The notes under the pieces were generated by a model that was given only the letters and a program-made list of their open reading frames with translations, did not search any database and was not told the DNA's origin. This document shows, piece after piece, positions 36,974-47,171 of a stretch of 64,000 nt of DNA. The stretch covers positions 62,001-126,000 of the forward strand of contig RECD01000102.1 in NCBI GenBank assembly GCA_007694185.1. The letters are read 5' to 3'. Both the position numbers and the translations under genes were made by a program. The DNA comes from Planctomycetaceae bacterium. GTDB taxonomy: Bacteria; Planctomycetota; Planctomycetia; Pirellulales; Pirellulaceae. Every line of letters starts with the position of its first letter. The first letter of the stretch is position 1.

Positions 36974-38119
36974 TCAGCCGTTTGCCACTTCCCGCAAGGC
37001 AACCTCGAGGGCGTCCAGCAGGTGGGTGATCTGCTCGGCCGTGTTGTAGCCGTGCACGGCGATCCGGATTCTTCCCGCGTGGTGCATCACCTCGATCTTT
37101 TCCCGTTCGAGCCTCTGATAAATCTGCTCTGACCGCGGGTGACGAAACGCGACGATCCCCGCGGCATGCTCCGGGCGGTGGGGCGTCATCGGTTGTAAGC
37201 CCAGTGTGACCAAGCCCTCCGCGACCCTCGTGACGAGCGGATCGGCATGGGCTGCGATCGTCGCGATTCCGATCGCATCCAGATATCGCAGCGACGCGTT
37301 CAACGCGTAGAGCGACACGAAATTGGGCATCCCGACCGAAAAGCTTGCCGCTCCCGACCGAGTGATGGCCGTACGGAATCGGTCGTCATCAAAGGCGTTG
37401 CTCAGGTGCAGCCAGCCGCCCGCGTGGGTGGTCAGCTCTTGGGCTCGATCCTTCGGCACTCCGATCACACATCCGCCGTGGATACCGAGTGTCCATTTGT
37501 GTGTACTCGAGATCAGGATGTCAGCTCCCGGACAATGTATCGGGATCCGCCCCAGTGCCTGAGTGATGTCGACCGACAAAATCGCTCGCGGGGCATGGGA
37601 TCGCACGGCAGTGACCAAGGCGTCCCAGTCGACCCGAAAGCCGTTGAAAAAGCTGACCAAAGAGACTTGCACCAGACGGGTTCGGTCGCTGAGCAGCGGC
37701 AGCAGGTCGTCGGTTTGCAGGCTCCCCTGAGGATCGGACTTCCACAAACGCAGTTGCGGCGGGCGGGCTGCCCGCAGCCATGGCGTCGCCCCGGCCGGAA
37801 AATCGAGGTCGCTGACGACCACTTCATCCTCTGCCTTCAAATCCAACGCGGATGCCAGCAGGTTGTAGGCTTCGGAAGAACAAGAGCAGAACGAGACTTC
37901 GCCCGTGTCGAGGCCGACCAGCTTCGCAGCGATTTCCCGGCACGATTCGACGTGCGCGAAATGACTGTCCCGGCCCGACATGCCACACAACTTGTCCTCC
38001 CAATATCGCCGGATGGCATCGCCGACGCAGACCGGGGGAACACTTTCGGCGGCCGTGTTAAGATACGTTCGGCCTTTCAAGGCGGGAAAATCCGAATCCC
38101 GAGTTTCGGTGGTGAGCAT
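36974..38119 (-). CDS. Class V aminotransferase / cysteine desulfurase-like PLP enzyme
   Basis: A 381-aa fold-type I PLP enzyme of the class V aminotransferase family (SufS/kynureninase-like). Visible elements: YLNTAAESVPP at the start, FCSCSSEAYNLLASAL in the cofactor region, LSVDITQALGRIPI with the PLP-ring Asp and following Gln, and SSTHKWTLGIHG with the PLP-binding Lys. No NifS/SufS active-site Cys loop (RxGHHCA) is present, so desulfurase activity is not supported. The substrate is unknown. The frame is open to 38236; ATG 38119 (MLTTETRDSDFPALKG) is preferred because upstream it would overlap the divergent hydrolase gene. Confidence 0.85.
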   Translation of the reverse strand: MLTTETRDSDFPALKGRTYLNTAAESVPPVCVGDAIRRYWEDKLCGMSGRDSHFAHVESCREIAAKLVGLDTGEVSFCSCSSEAYNLLASALDLKAEDEVVVSDLDFPAGATPWLRAARPPQLRLWKSDPQGSLQTDDLLPLLSDRTRLVQVSLVSFFNGFRVDWDALVTAVRSHAPRAILSVDITQALGRIPIHCPGADILISSTHKWTLGIHGGCVIGVPKDRAQELTTHAGGWLHLSNAFDDDRFRTAITRSGAASFSVGMPNFVSLYALNASLRYLDAIGIATIAAHADPLVTRVAEGLVTLGLQPMTPHRPEHAAGIVAFRHPRSEQIYQRLEREKIEVMHHAGRIRIAVHGYNTAEQITHLLDALEVALREVANG

Positions 38120-38217
38120 GAAGGTCTCGTTCGCGACGGCGAGTTGCTGAATTGTCCGGCTTACTTTAGCGGGACTTGCGCGAAAGGCCCAGTATCGCTC
38201 GGTAAAGGCGACGAGAA

Positions 38218-40125
38218 ATGAAACTTCATTGGCCAATCCTGTCGCTCAGCCTGCTGATGACGGGAGCGTTTTTTGCTTTCGTTGCACCCAGGGTCGCCAC
38301 GGCGGAATCGCCTGAACAGGGCTGGCCGTGGGCATCCTGGCAACGCCCTTCAGCCGGATTGGTCCGCTGGCCCGAATTGGATTCGGATGCCTTCGACGCA
38401 TGGAAGCAGTTCGAGCCCCATTCGGCTAGCGGCGCGATTGGGCCAGCCAGCGAAGCGGCCGGGGCGGTGTATTTGGTCCCAAAACCGGCGTCTCTTCGCC
38501 GGGCAGACGGACCCGGCAGGATCGAATTGCCGCGGTTAGACAACCGCGTGCGACGCGTTTGGTGGTGGCCATTGGCCGCAACGATCGATGGTCAGGGGGC
38601 GAAATCGGAAACGGCAGCCGAACGACGGATCGCAGACCAGGTCGCGACGCCGGAGAACCGTGGTGACGAATACACGCTCCCCTTCGTTCCGCCCGTTGAT
38701 CGGTTGCTAGGACTGTCCCAATCGCCAACCGACTGGTTCATCGGCTGGGAGCCCACGGCCGAGGAGGCTTGGCGGTCCGGCCGAGCCGTGATCGTGATCG
38801 ACCTGCTGGGCGAGCCGTCCGTCAGTGCCGAACCCGAAGTCATCGCGGCTGATTCGGAGGGGACGATCGTGTTGCCCGCCGCTAAGGCCAAAGTCAGCGG
38901 CACCAAATTGCAGTATGAGCCTTTGCCGCACAAAAACACGATCGGATATTGGGTTGACGAGGCTGACCGAGCCCGTTGGCGAATGGCGGTTTCTCGGCCT
39001 GCGACCTACCGTGTTTCCATCCTGCAGGGCTGTGGCGCTGGGCAAGGCGGCAGCCGGGTTGCGATCTCGATCGGCGACACCACGCTCGAGATGACGGTTG
39101 AAGAGACTGGGCATTTTCAGACCTTTCGCCGCCGCGACGTCGGTGTGGTGACTCTCGATCCCTCGGACGGGCTAGCGGTGGAGATTCGCTGCGTTCACAA
39201 GGCTCGAGCGGCGGTCATGGATGTTCGTGAAATCCGGTTGACACCCGAGCCAGATCCTGTCGCTTCTGGCCGCCCTCGGGATATCCGTGGGGCGACCCCG
39301 GATGTGACGTTGCCACCGCTCACTCATGAATCCCCCGCTCCAGGGAGGCGATCCGTCATGCGGCCGGGACAGGCCGCCGGTTCCCACGCCTACCATCTGT
39401 TGACCTTGCCGACCGATTGGCGGCCGGGCCGCCGTTATCCGGTGTTGGTCGAGTGGACCGGAAACGGGCCGTATGAAAACCGCTCGGGGGACAAATTTTC
39501 CGGGCGGGTCGAGAACGCCGCCCTTGCGCACGGCCTGTGCGGCGGGGACGGTTGGATCGTTCTCAGTTTGCCGTTCCTCAATCAAGCCGGCACAGCCAAT
39601 GTCCGCCGTTGGTGGGGGGACCCGCCGGGGTACGATCCGGAGGCGACCCTGCGATACGCCATTTCAGCGATGGAGGAGGTTGGTGAGGAGTGGGGTGGCG
39701 ATCGGTCTCGGTTCGTGTTGGTCGGTTTTTCCCGAGGCTCGATTGCCGCTTCCGCCTTGGGGCTGAGCAACGAGCAAATCGCTGGCTGGTGGCGCGGGAT
39801 GGTCTGTTTCAGTCACCTCGACGGCGTCCGTTTCTGGCCACCCCCGGCCACCGAACCGACGGGGGCGTCCCAGCGGTGGCAACGCCTCGGTTCTCGCCCG
39901 CTGTTCGTGCTGGCCGAGTCAGCCGCTGCGAGCACGGATGAGGACGCGACGTTGCTCGCTTCAGCCCGACGCTACCTCTCCACGCTGAACCTTGAAGGCG
40001 ATCTCCGGTTTGCGGAAACCGGTTTTATCAACCACAGCGATCGCTGGGCGGTCTGCCCCTCCCCGGTTCGCGACGAACTCCGTGCCTGGTTGAAGCAAGT
40101 CGGCCAAGTGGACGGAACGGATTGA
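38218..40125 (+). CDS. Secreted protein with CBM-like domain and alpha/beta hydrolase domain
   Basis: A 635-aa protein with a signal peptide (hydrophobic about 7-24). A beta-rich middle region (about 225-345, WRMAVSRPATYRVSILQGCGAGQGG ... EETGHFQTFRRRDVG, read in parts) resembles a CBM6-like or DUF5077-type carbohydrate-binding module. The C-terminal part (about 375-635) is an alpha/beta hydrolase: RYPVLVEWTGNG as the oxyanion strand, VGFSRGS as the nucleophile elbow (Ser505), and FINHSDRW with the likely catalytic His (606). It may be a polysaccharide-directed esterase; this is inference. Confidence 0.78.
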   Translation: MKLHWPILSLSLLMTGAFFAFVAPRVATAESPEQGWPWASWQRPSAGLVRWPELDSDAFDAWKQFEPHSASGAIGPASEAAGAVYLVPKPASLRRADGPGRIELPRLDNRVRRVWWWPLAATIDGQGAKSETAAERRIADQVATPENRGDEYTLPFVPPVDRLLGLSQSPTDWFIGWEPTAEEAWRSGRAVIVIDLLGEPSVSAEPEVIAADSEGTIVLPAAKAKVSGTKLQYEPLPHKNTIGYWVDEADRARWRMAVSRPATYRVSILQGCGAGQGGSRVAISIGDTTLEMTVEETGHFQTFRRRDVGVVTLDPSDGLAVEIRCVHKARAAVMDVREIRLTPEPDPVASGRPRDIRGATPDVTLPPLTHESPAPGRRSVMRPGQAAGSHAYHLLTLPTDWRPGRRYPVLVEWTGNGPYENRSGDKFSGRVENAALAHGLCGGDGWIVLSLPFLNQAGTANVRRWWGDPPGYDPEATLRYAISAMEEVGEEWGGDRSRFVLVGFSRGSIAASALGLSNEQIAGWWRGMVCFSHLDGVRFWPPPATEPTGASQRWQRLGSRPLFVLAESAAASTDEDATLLASARRYLSTLNLEGDLRFAETGFINHSDRWAVCPSPVRDELRAWLKQVGQVDGTD

Positions 40126-40301
40126 ACCGCGACGTGAGCGACAGGTAGGCCGCAACCGAAAGGCTGAGCCGTCCGACGTGCTCGCGAATCGTGTGGGCGG
40201 GCGGGAACTGATCTTGTGACAGACTTCGGATTTGACGAACAATCCGGCCCGTGTCGGACCGACCGCGTTGATCCTTTGTCGCATTCCTGAACCCCCGGCC
40301 C

Positions 40302-41399
40302 ATGGCTAAATCGATCAGCAATCCGTTTGCGATTCAGCCCGCCCCCAACCGTCAGCGTTGGTTGGCGGCGATCCGTGCAGTGGGCGTGTTGTTGCTCCTA
40401 TCGTTCGGGCTGATCCTGGCCCAAACCGGTGCCCGTCAATGGTTGTTGGAGCACTGGGCAGAGGGCTTCGGCGAGCTTGCGAGCGAACAGCAGATCGTGC
40501 GACTCAATCAACTCGATACCCTCGGGGATGTTGCTATCCCGGTCATCGCCAAGCGTCTGTCGGCGGAGGACGAGTCGGTTGCCCTCGCCGCCTTCGAACT
40601 GCTGGCCAAACGACAATCCGAATGGACCGGTCGCTCAGATGACTCGATGGCCGAAGCCCATTCCGAATTGATGGCCGGTTTGGCTGAAATCGTCGACCAA
40701 CTTCCTACGGCCCGCTTGGCATGGCTGAACCAACTGCTCAACCAGACCCTAGTCGAATGCGTCGACCAGCAAAGCGAACCGGTGCGTGTTGCCTACCAGC
40801 AGGCCAACGAACTGGGTGCGATGCTTGCCGCGCGAGCTCGACCCGCCAGGGCGCCGACGAATCATGTGCGGCCGATGGTCGTTCGGGCTCCGAGTTTGGC
40901 TCCCTTACCAGTTAGTTTGCAGTTCGACCCCGCGGATCGGGCTGCATTCAGAGAAGCATCGACTCCCGAGCCGGACGACTCCCCTGCCCTGCCCTTGTCG
41001 ACTTGGAACACCCTCAGCGTGATCGGCCTGCTGTCGAGCAATCGGACTGCGGAGCGCGATCAGGCGACAGCGGAATTGGCGCGACGCGGCCTGACACCCG
41101 AAGAAATCCGGATCGCAAATCAGCTCGCGGCTCCCCAGGTCGACGTCCGGCTCGGTTTGCTCGAGTCGATCCGTGGCCGGACCGACATCGACCCCCGCCC
41201 CTGGTTGTTGTGGCTCGTGGAAGATGTTAATCGCGAGGTGCGTTCCCGGGCAGTCGATGCCCTTGCCGGACTCGATGACGATGCGGTCCGCGCGACGCTC
41301 CGCAAGCGGCTCGTGACCGAAGCCGATGTGGAGATCAGTGAACGGATTCGAAGTCTGATCGATCGGACGCGACTGGCCGATGTCGGTCTGCTTCGTTGA
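40302..41399 (+). CDS. Membrane-anchored HEAT-like repeat protein
   Basis: A 365-aa protein with one transmembrane helix at about residues 24-42. The remainder is alpha-helical with HEAT-like pairs, for example LGDVAIPVIAKRLSAEDESVALAAFELLAKR (in parts) and VNREVRSRAVDALAGLDDDAVRATLRKRL near the C-terminus. Such proteins are usually interaction scaffolds; no partner is indicated. The 3' end overlaps the convergent AMP-dependent synthetase gene by 65 nt, and both C-termini look protein-like. Confidence 0.75.
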   Translation: MAKSISNPFAIQPAPNRQRWLAAIRAVGVLLLLSFGLILAQTGARQWLLEHWAEGFGELASEQQIVRLNQLDTLGDVAIPVIAKRLSAEDESVALAAFELLAKRQSEWTGRSDDSMAEAHSELMAGLAEIVDQLPTARLAWLNQLLNQTLVECVDQQSEPVRVAYQQANELGAMLAARARPARAPTNHVRPMVVRAPSLAPLPVSLQFDPADRAAFREASTPEPDDSPALPLSTWNTLSVIGLLSSNRTAERDQATAELARRGLTPEEIRIANQLAAPQVDVRLGLLESIRGRTDIDPRPWLLWLVEDVNREVRSRAVDALAGLDDDAVRATLRKRLVTEADVEISERIRSLIDRTRLADVGLLR

Positions 41400-42879
41400 T
41401 CAGGGCCAGCACCCGCTCACGGATGATCGTCCCCTTGGCCGTCAGCGCTTCGGGAATGTCCGCCAAAGGCTGGGGCATCGGATGGATCGCCCGCGGACGT
41501 TGCCATGACGGCAGATCAGCCAAGCAGGTCGCGATCCTTTCCGAAAGTTCCTCGACGCACGTTCGCTGGCTATCGAAGTCGATCCACAGGACGACGTGCC
41601 TGTCCCGGCCAACCAACACGGCATGACGAATACCGGCGATCGATAGCACTCGCCGCTCGATCGGTCCCGGATCGACTTTTTTGCCGTTACTGAGCGTGAT
41701 CCGATCGTCGGCACGACCGATGATCCGAAATTGACCGTCTGTGGCATCGACCTGGACCAGGTCGCCGGTCTCGAGCCAACCGCTCGTCGGCGTTTCGGCG
41801 CGATGGGACTGTTGGTTCCAATATCCGAGCATCACGCCGGGGCCACGCACTGACAAGTGTCCTTCCGGATCGATGCGCGTCTCCCAACCGTCAACGGGGC
41901 GCCCCACGTGGCCTGCCCGTGAGTTTTCCGGCGTCGCGGAACAGATGACGGGGGAAGCTTCGGTCAGGCCATATCCTTGGATCACGACGACACCCCGTCG
42001 GCGAAACCGCTCGAAGGCCTCCGTCGACAAGGCGGCACCGCCGCAACCGATCAGCCGCAGGCGGTTCCACGAGGGGGTGGCGTGCGGTTCACCCAGCAGC
42101 CTCATCGCGAGGCTCGGAACCGTGTTGATCAGCGTGGGACGCAGCAGGGGTGCGAGGCGCTGCCAGCTTTCCCACCCTAAGCCGATGCCGAGTGAACAGC
42201 CGCTGAGCAGCCAAGTCCCGAGATCACAGGTGCGGGCGTACGCGTGCCAGATCGGCAGCAGGACCAACCGCACATCGGCAACCGTTTGAGGGACCGCGGC
42301 CAGTTTGGCGGCGGCATTGGAACTCAGGTTCCCAAGGCTGAGCGTTACGGGCTTGGGGGTTCCCAAACTTCCGCTCGTGAAAAGGATTAGCGCCGGCGCG
42401 GCCGAGCGATCGACTTCGGATTGGGCCGGTCCGTTTCGCAATCGTTCCACGACAGCTGACACGCTCGGCAGGGCCGTCGCGTGAGCTGACAGGGCGAAAG
42501 ATCCTGAAGCCAATGACTCGTAGCCGGGGATGCGACGACCACCGACCCGCTCTGTCAATCGCTGCTGTTCGACGGATGAGAGGGCCGGATCGAGCGGGAC
42601 TTCGACGACGCCTACGCTGAACGAGGCGAGCATCGCCACCACTCCGGCGGGTGAGTTGCCCAGAGTGTGAACCCAGCGATCTCCTGGGCGAAAACCGCTT
42701 AGCCACAGGCCTTCCGCGCAAACCGCAACCTGGCGGGCCAAGTCGGCCCAACTGGTTGCGGCGATGGTTCGCTGGTCCTGAACAGCCAAAAGCGCCGGAT
42801 GCTCGGGGCGTTCGTCGACCCAACGCAACCAACCCAGCGGCCCCGACTCGGGAAGGGGAGGAATCAGGTCAGACGCCAA
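41335..42879 (-). CDS. AMP-dependent synthetase/ligase (acyl-CoA synthetase-like)
   Basis: A 514-aa ANL-superfamily enzyme that adenylates a carboxylic acid. Motifs: the phosphate loop [12 protein letters not shown] (usual consensus TSGTTGxPKGV), [24 protein letters not shown], the hinge region [20 protein letters not shown], and the C-terminal lysine region [11 protein letters not shown]. The acid substrate is not evident. It starts inside the 3' end of fba (11-nt overlap), suggesting cotranscription with aldolase. Its own 3' end overlaps the convergent HEAT gene by 65 nt. Confidence 0.88.
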   Translation of the reverse strand: MASDLIPPLPESGPLGWLRWVDERPEHPALLAVQDQRTIAATSWADLARQVAVCAEGLWLSGFRPGDRWVHTLGNSPAGVVAMLASFSVGVVEVPLDPALSSVEQQRLTERVGGRRIPGYESLASGSFALSAHATALPSVSAVVERLRNGPAQSEVDRSAAPALILFTSGSLGTPKPVTLSLGNLSSNAAAKLAAVPQTVADVRLVLLPIWHAYARTCDLGTWLLSGCSLGIGLGWESWQRLAPLLRPTLINTVPSLAMRLLGEPHATPSWNRLRLIGCGGAALSTEAFERFRRRGVVVIQGYGLTEASPVICSATPENSRAGHVGRPVDGWETRIDPEGHLSVRGPGVMLGYWNQQSHRAETPTSGWLETGDLVQVDATDGQFRIIGRADDRITLSNGKKVDPGPIERRVLSIAGIRHAVLVGRDRHVVLWIDFDSQRTCVEELSERIATCLADLPSWQRPRAIHPMPQPLADIPEALTAKGTIIRERVLALINEADRHRPVASDRSDFESVH

Positions 42880-43891
42880 TCCCGAGGGTCTCGCGGAATT
42901 TCGCCCCGTTGCCTGCCTGACCGAACTGGGTCATCCGCGCCACGCAGACCTGCTTCATCGCCTCACGGGCCGGCTTCAGGTAGTCCCGGGGATCGAACTT
43001 GGATGGCTCTTCCGCGAGCACCTTGCGGATCGCTCCGGTGATCGCCAAACGGCAATCGGTATCGACATTGATCTTGCGAACGCCGCTCTTGATGCCGCGT
43101 TGGATCTCTTCGACCGGCACGCCGTAGGTTTGCTTGATCTGCCCACCGTACTGATTGATGATGTCCTGCAAATCCTGCGGGACGCTGCTGCTGCCATGCA
43201 TCACCAAGTGGGTATTTGGCAAGCGGGCGTGGATCTCTTCGATCCGCGACATCGCCAACACCTCTCCGGTCGGCTTCTTGGAGAACTTGTACGCCCCGTG
43301 ACTCGTCCCGATGGCCACGGCCAGAGCATCAACTCCCGTTTCCGCCACAAACCGTTCGGCTTCTTCGGGGTCGGTCAACAATTGGTCTTGCGTCAGTTTG
43401 CCGACGGCACCGTGTCCGTCCTCTTGTTCGCCTTCACCATGCTCGAGCGACCCGAGGCAACCGAGTTCGCCTTCGACCGAAACCCCTCGGGCGTGCGCGA
43501 TGCGGACGACTTCGGCGGTGACCTTGACGTTGTATTCGTAGTCAGCCGGTGTCTTGCCATCTTCTTTCAGCGACCCGTCCATCATGACGCTGGTGAAGCC
43601 GTTTTCGATCGCCGACAGACAGGTCTCGGGGCTGTTTCCGTGATCCTGGTGCATCACCACCGGGATGTGCGGGTAGAGTTCGACTGCGGCCAACATCAGG
43701 TGCCGCAGGTAAGCATCCTGAGAGTAGGCGCGAGCCCCCCGCGATGCCTGAATGATCACCGGCGAATCGGTTTCCTCGGCCGCCGTCATGATCGCCTGGA
43801 TCTGTTCCATGTTGTTGACGTTGAACGCGGCGACGCCGTAGTCGTTTTCGGCGGCGTGGTCCAGCATTACGCGGAGCGGCACGAGAGGCAT
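42869..43891 (-). CDS. fba: Class II fructose-1,6-bisphosphate aldolase
   Basis: A 340-aa zinc aldolase of glycolysis/gluconeogenesis, of the Calvin-cycle-type class II subgroup. Visible: [19 protein letters not shown], zinc site [11 protein letters not shown], the [18 protein letters not shown] segment, [10 protein letters not shown] with a zinc/phosphate-binding His, and VMHGSSSVP. The ending [14 protein letters not shown] is typical. The frame is open to 43963 but [13 protein letters not shown] at 43891 is the usual start. It overlaps the downstream AMP-dependent synthetase gene by 11 nt. Confidence 0.96.
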   Translation of the reverse strand: MPLVPLRVMLDHAAENDYGVAAFNVNNMEQIQAIMTAAEETDSPVIIQASRGARAYSQDAYLRHLMLAAVELYPHIPVVMHQDHGNSPETCLSAIENGFTSVMMDGSLKEDGKTPADYEYNVKVTAEVVRIAHARGVSVEGELGCLGSLEHGEGEQEDGHGAVGKLTQDQLLTDPEEAERFVAETGVDALAVAIGTSHGAYKFSKKPTGEVLAMSRIEEIHARLPNTHLVMHGSSSVPQDLQDIINQYGGQIKQTYGVPVEEIQRGIKSGVRKINVDTDCRLAITGAIRKVLAEEPSKFDPRDYLKPAREAMKQVCVARMTQFGQAGNGAKFRETLGIGV

Positions 43892-44376
43892 GGTAGAGAT
43901 CCCTGAAGTTTCGAGTGGCGAAGGGGGTGGCGAATCACAAGTCCTGGCTGGCGTGCCGGTCACCGTGGCAGTTGACCGTCACCCAAGCGTGGTGTGAAAA
44001 ACCCGATTGCGAATCTTCGGGAAGGCCACCAGACCCCGTCGATTATCCCGACTGGGGGGCCCCCCGCAAGGGTCCGCCGGCAAAAGTGACCGGCCGTTCT
44101 GACCGACAAGTGCCGAGTTGCCTCGCGCCGTCCACTTGGACCAACCGCGGGGCTCGCCAGCCCCATCGCTGTCGATTAACTTCTTGAACGAGACGGGCCG
44201 AGTTGCCCTCGGTGTCAAATTTGGTTTACACTTTTCGCCATGCTCAAGGGCTCGGTCGACTCGCGCTTCGCCGGCCCGCGTTCGGCTAGCTCATCCGGCT
44301 AAGCGGAGCCGATCGGCTGAAATCAAGAAACCGATGATAGCCAAGCAAATCAGTCAATTTACCTGAGACTTCTCCG
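43892..44376. other. Intergenic region between fba and amt
   Basis: This 485-bp divergent region should hold promoters for both genes. I see no gene, and no convincing -35/-10 pair or sigma-54 site. A 12-bp palindrome AGCCGATCGGCT lies at 44307-44318, 59 nt before the amt start; it could be an operator but could occur by chance in GC-rich DNA. Confidence 0.5.
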
Positions 44377-45885
44377 ATGCCACGTTTCTCCCGGGCGGTA
44401 CCAGTTTGTCTGATGGTTCTGGTTTTAGCTTGGTGTATCCAGTCGGGCAGCGACCGACCGGGGAGCGGAACCGTCGCGGCCCAAGAACTTGCCGTCGACC
44501 AGGGGCCTGACGCATCGGCAGCAGACGCTGCTTCCGCGTCGTATGACACGGAACAGGCCGACTCGGTATTGCTGGCGGAACTGAGCGAGCTCCGCACTGC
44601 GGTGGAGGAAGCCGCCTTGGCCGGGCATAACGCCTGGATGTTGACCTGCTGCGCGCTGGTTCTGTTCATGACCGCGCCGGGGCTAGCGATGTTCTACGGC
44701 GGATTGGTGCGGAAGAAAAACGTACTGAGCGTCCTGATGCAGTGCATCTTTCTGATGGGAATGATGACGGTGATTTGGGCCCTGTATGGCTACTCGCTTG
44801 CCTTCGGCGGCGACGGTGGCTGGATCGGCAATGGCGACTACCTCTTCATGCAGAATGTTCAGCGAGGCTGGGACGACGCGGCCGGGGCGTCTTACACGCC
44901 GATGGCTGACGGCATCCCGCGGCTGACTCACATGCTCTTTCAGGGGATGTTTTTTATCATCACCCCGGCGCTGATTTGCGGGGCCTTTGCCGAACGGATG
45001 AAGTTCAGCTCCATGGTCGTGTTTTCGATCCTCTGGGGGACGTTGATCTACTGTCCGCTTTGTCACTGGGTGTGGGCCGGAGGGCCGCTGGCTTACGGCG
45101 AGGAGGGGCTGCTGGGCGGTGCGCTCGATTTCGCGGGAGGCACTGTCGTTCACATCAGCAGCGGGGTTTCGGCCCTCGTCGCAGCGATGCTCATCGGGCC
45201 TCGTATGGGCTTTCCGACCGAAACCCATCAGCCGCATAACCTGACTTACACGGCGCTCGGGGCGGCGATGCTGTGGTTCGGCTGGTTCGGTTTCAATGCC
45301 GGCAGCGAATTGCTGTCGGATGGGGCAACCAGTAGCGCTTTCGCCGCCACCCACTTCGCCGCCGCAGCGGGCGCCGTGGCTTGGGCGGTGACCGAGTGGT
45401 TGCTCAACGGCAAGCCGACGGTGTTGGGCGCCAGCAGTGGTGCCGTTTCAGGGCTCGTTTGCATCACGCCGGCAGCCGGGTTCGTTCAGCCGATGCCGGC
45501 GCTGTTGATGGGGGCGTCGGCTGGCGTGCTGTGCTACTTTGCCTGCTCGTCTCTCAAACGCCGCATTAGCTACGATGACGCGTTGGACGCTTTCGGTGTT
45601 CACGGAGTCGGTGGCACGTTGGGGGCGGTGTTGACCGGCATTTTTGCGACCCGCGCCTGTTCGGATATTGCTGAAGGGCAGCCGTTGGGGCTGATCGAGG
45701 GCAACACGCAAACGATTGTCGGTCAGGTCGTGGCCGTCCTGGTCACTTACCTGTTTGCCGGACTGGGCAGTTTCATCCTGCTCAAAGCGATCGACGCTGT
45801 GATGGGCCTGCGGGTTCGTGGCGAAATCGAGCAACGCGGCTTGGATATCGCCGAACATGGGGAAGAGGGTTACACCCTGATCTGA
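44377..45885 (+). CDS. amt: Ammonium transporter, Amt family
   Basis: A 502-aa ammonium channel. A signal-like segment (about 8-24) and a hydrophilic exported N-terminus (about 28-80) precede 11 helices. Family motifs: FYGGLVRKKNVLSVLMQ, the twin-His pore residues in GTVVHISSGVSAL and GVHGVGGTLGAVLTG, and FGWFGFNAGSE. The C-terminus is short. No glnK/glnB gene adjoins it, unlike most bacterial amt loci. The ATG at 44377 was chosen as the first in-frame start giving the signal-like segment. Confidence 0.96.
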   Translation: MPRFSRAVPVCLMVLVLAWCIQSGSDRPGSGTVAAQELAVDQGPDASAADAASASYDTEQADSVLLAELSELRTAVEEAALAGHNAWMLTCCALVLFMTAPGLAMFYGGLVRKKNVLSVLMQCIFLMGMMTVIWALYGYSLAFGGDGGWIGNGDYLFMQNVQRGWDDAAGASYTPMADGIPRLTHMLFQGMFFIITPALICGAFAERMKFSSMVVFSILWGTLIYCPLCHWVWAGGPLAYGEEGLLGGALDFAGGTVVHISSGVSALVAAMLIGPRMGFPTETHQPHNLTYTALGAAMLWFGWFGFNAGSELLSDGATSSAFAATHFAAAAGAVAWAVTEWLLNGKPTVLGASSGAVSGLVCITPAAGFVQPMPALLMGASAGVLCYFACSSLKRRISYDDALDAFGVHGVGGTLGAVLTGIFATRACSDIAEGQPLGLIEGNTQTIVGQVVAVLVTYLFAGLGSFILLKAIDAVMGLRVRGEIEQRGLDIAEHGEEGYTLI

Positions 45886-46017
45886 AACGCCGCCTGTCAT
45901 TTCTGCTGACCGCTCACGGCGCGTCCAGCGAGATCACGAGCACGCCGGTTCGCTGCTTGAGGCATGCCCCCGCGGTCGAATGAGATGCGTTTTGATCGCG
46001 GGCGCGGGCATCGGCAC

Positions 46018-46434
46018 TCAGCGTGGTTTGCCCGGTTGTATCAGCGGAATGCGGTCGTCTTCCGGGACCAGTTGGCGGTTGGATCGCTCGGGATCGTGTT
46101 GGGTCCAGGTCTCGCGGAACGCGGGGGCATGGATCTGCCTCAAGAGGCCGTCGTCATGCCAGAGGCATTCGTAGCCTGGAGGATTCCAACGCCGCTGAGG
46201 CAAAACCGCCTCGTCTTTGACCAACCGCCAGGCGCGGACGATGTAACGCCGGTGTTGGGGTGACCAGTCGTAAAACAGGATCTGGCGGAATACCTCCCGC
46301 CCTTCCTTGTCAACGAAGTGATTCAGTTCGATCAGGTCGACCCGTTGGCGAGCGACGGTTCGGCATTCGCCAGCCAGATCCCCCGGGACCATTCCGGCCC
46401 AGGCCACGAGCAACCACGGAGTCCAAAATCCCAC
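46018..46434 (-). CDS. Small secreted hypothetical protein
   Basis: A 138-aa protein with a short signal peptide (hydrophobic about 5-18, then GDLAGECRT). The body begins VDLIELNHFVDKEGREVFRQILFYDWS and continues RYIVRAWRLVKDE, a beta-strand-rich pattern I have seen in small planctomycete proteins of unknown function. One notable feature is the number of aromatic residues. Function unknown. Confidence 0.65.
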   Translation of the reverse strand: MGFWTPWLLVAWAGMVPGDLAGECRTVARQRVDLIELNHFVDKEGREVFRQILFYDWSPQHRRYIVRAWRLVKDEAVLPQRRWNPPGYECLWHDDGLLRQIHAPAFRETWTQHDPERSNRQLVPEDDRIPLIQPGKPR

Positions 46435-46728
46435 GACGCTTCTCCCCGTTCATCCTTGACCGGTAGGTCGAAGCGCGATGCCCGACCAAAGCATCTGTGT
46501 GGTTAGTCGATTCTGGCCACCCGTTTCAAGGCCAACCACCCCGCAAGCGGCCTCAAAGTTAATTTGGGATGGCCGGAATGCTGCCACGTGCGGCTGGCGG
46601 GAACCGCCGGCATCCGTCGCCAGTGCATCGTCTTGGTAGGAGCAGTCGGTCGTGCGAGTGAACGGTTGAACCCGAGGATTCGTGAGAAAAGTGGGGGCAG
46701 CGGTTGCGACGGATCGGCGCGGCCGGGG
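46435..46728. other. Intergenic region with hairpin
   Basis: No convincing gene lies in this 294-bp stretch. A hairpin GCTGGCGG (46593-46600) / CCGCCGGC (46604-46611) with a GAA loop and one G-T pair lies about 118 nt beyond the lipoprotein stop on the minus strand; it lacks a T tract. Confidence 0.4.
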
Positions 46729-47124
46729 TCAGGAAGCCGGCTCAACGAGTGGCTGGAAATCACCGGGCAACCCGTCGGCGAGCTTCAATAACTCATCCAG
46801 CTTTTGCTTCAGATCGGACGTCGGACCGCCCGCCCGTTCGCAGGCCTCGACCAATTGCTCGGACGCGGTGTGAATCTGAGCATATATCCCCTCGTAACTT
46901 CCCGTCGGTTTGCCAGGCTTCGGGGCAGTGGCGGAAGCGACGTTGGCGATGTGATCCTGTGGTTCCTTCGATTTCCTCGCGTCCGCAACGGCATTCACGA
47001 TCAATTCCTTGACGTTTCTCGCCAGGGCTTCGGCGTCTTGCGAATTGTCGGTGTAGGGAACCGAACTGCCACCACAGCCGAGCAAACTCACGGTCAACAA
47101 GCACGCGATAACCGCACGAATCAT
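46729..47124 (-). CDS. Small lipoprotein
   Basis: A 131-aa protein with a lipoprotein signal peptide ending in lipobox LLGC (Cys 17). The mature part is helical (NVKELIVNAVADARK; LKQKLDELLKLADGL). It lies 47 nt downstream of the DUF1559 gene on the same strand, a frequent arrangement of small lipoproteins with DUF1559 genes in planctomycetes. Function unknown. Confidence 0.8.
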   Translation of the reverse strand: MIRAVIACLLTVSLLGCGGSSVPYTDNSQDAEALARNVKELIVNAVADARKSKEPQDHIANVASATAPKPGKPTGSYEGIYAQIHTASEQLVEACERAGGPTSDLKQKLDELLKLADGLPGDFQPLVEPAS

Positions 47125-47171
47125 GGGATACTCTGGAACGAGGGAGGGATGCGGGCCGTGGGAACCGGCGA

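Noticed and set aside
44307..44318. 12-bp palindrome AGCCGATCGGCT before amt as an operator
   Set aside because: A perfect palindrome of this GC-rich composition can occur by chance and no known regulator site matches; it is kept only as a note in the intergenic entry.
46503..46763. 86-codon minus-strand frame near the lipoprotein
   Set aside because: It overlaps the lipoprotein C-terminus in another frame, is Arg/Pro/Ser-rich and has no signal or domain.
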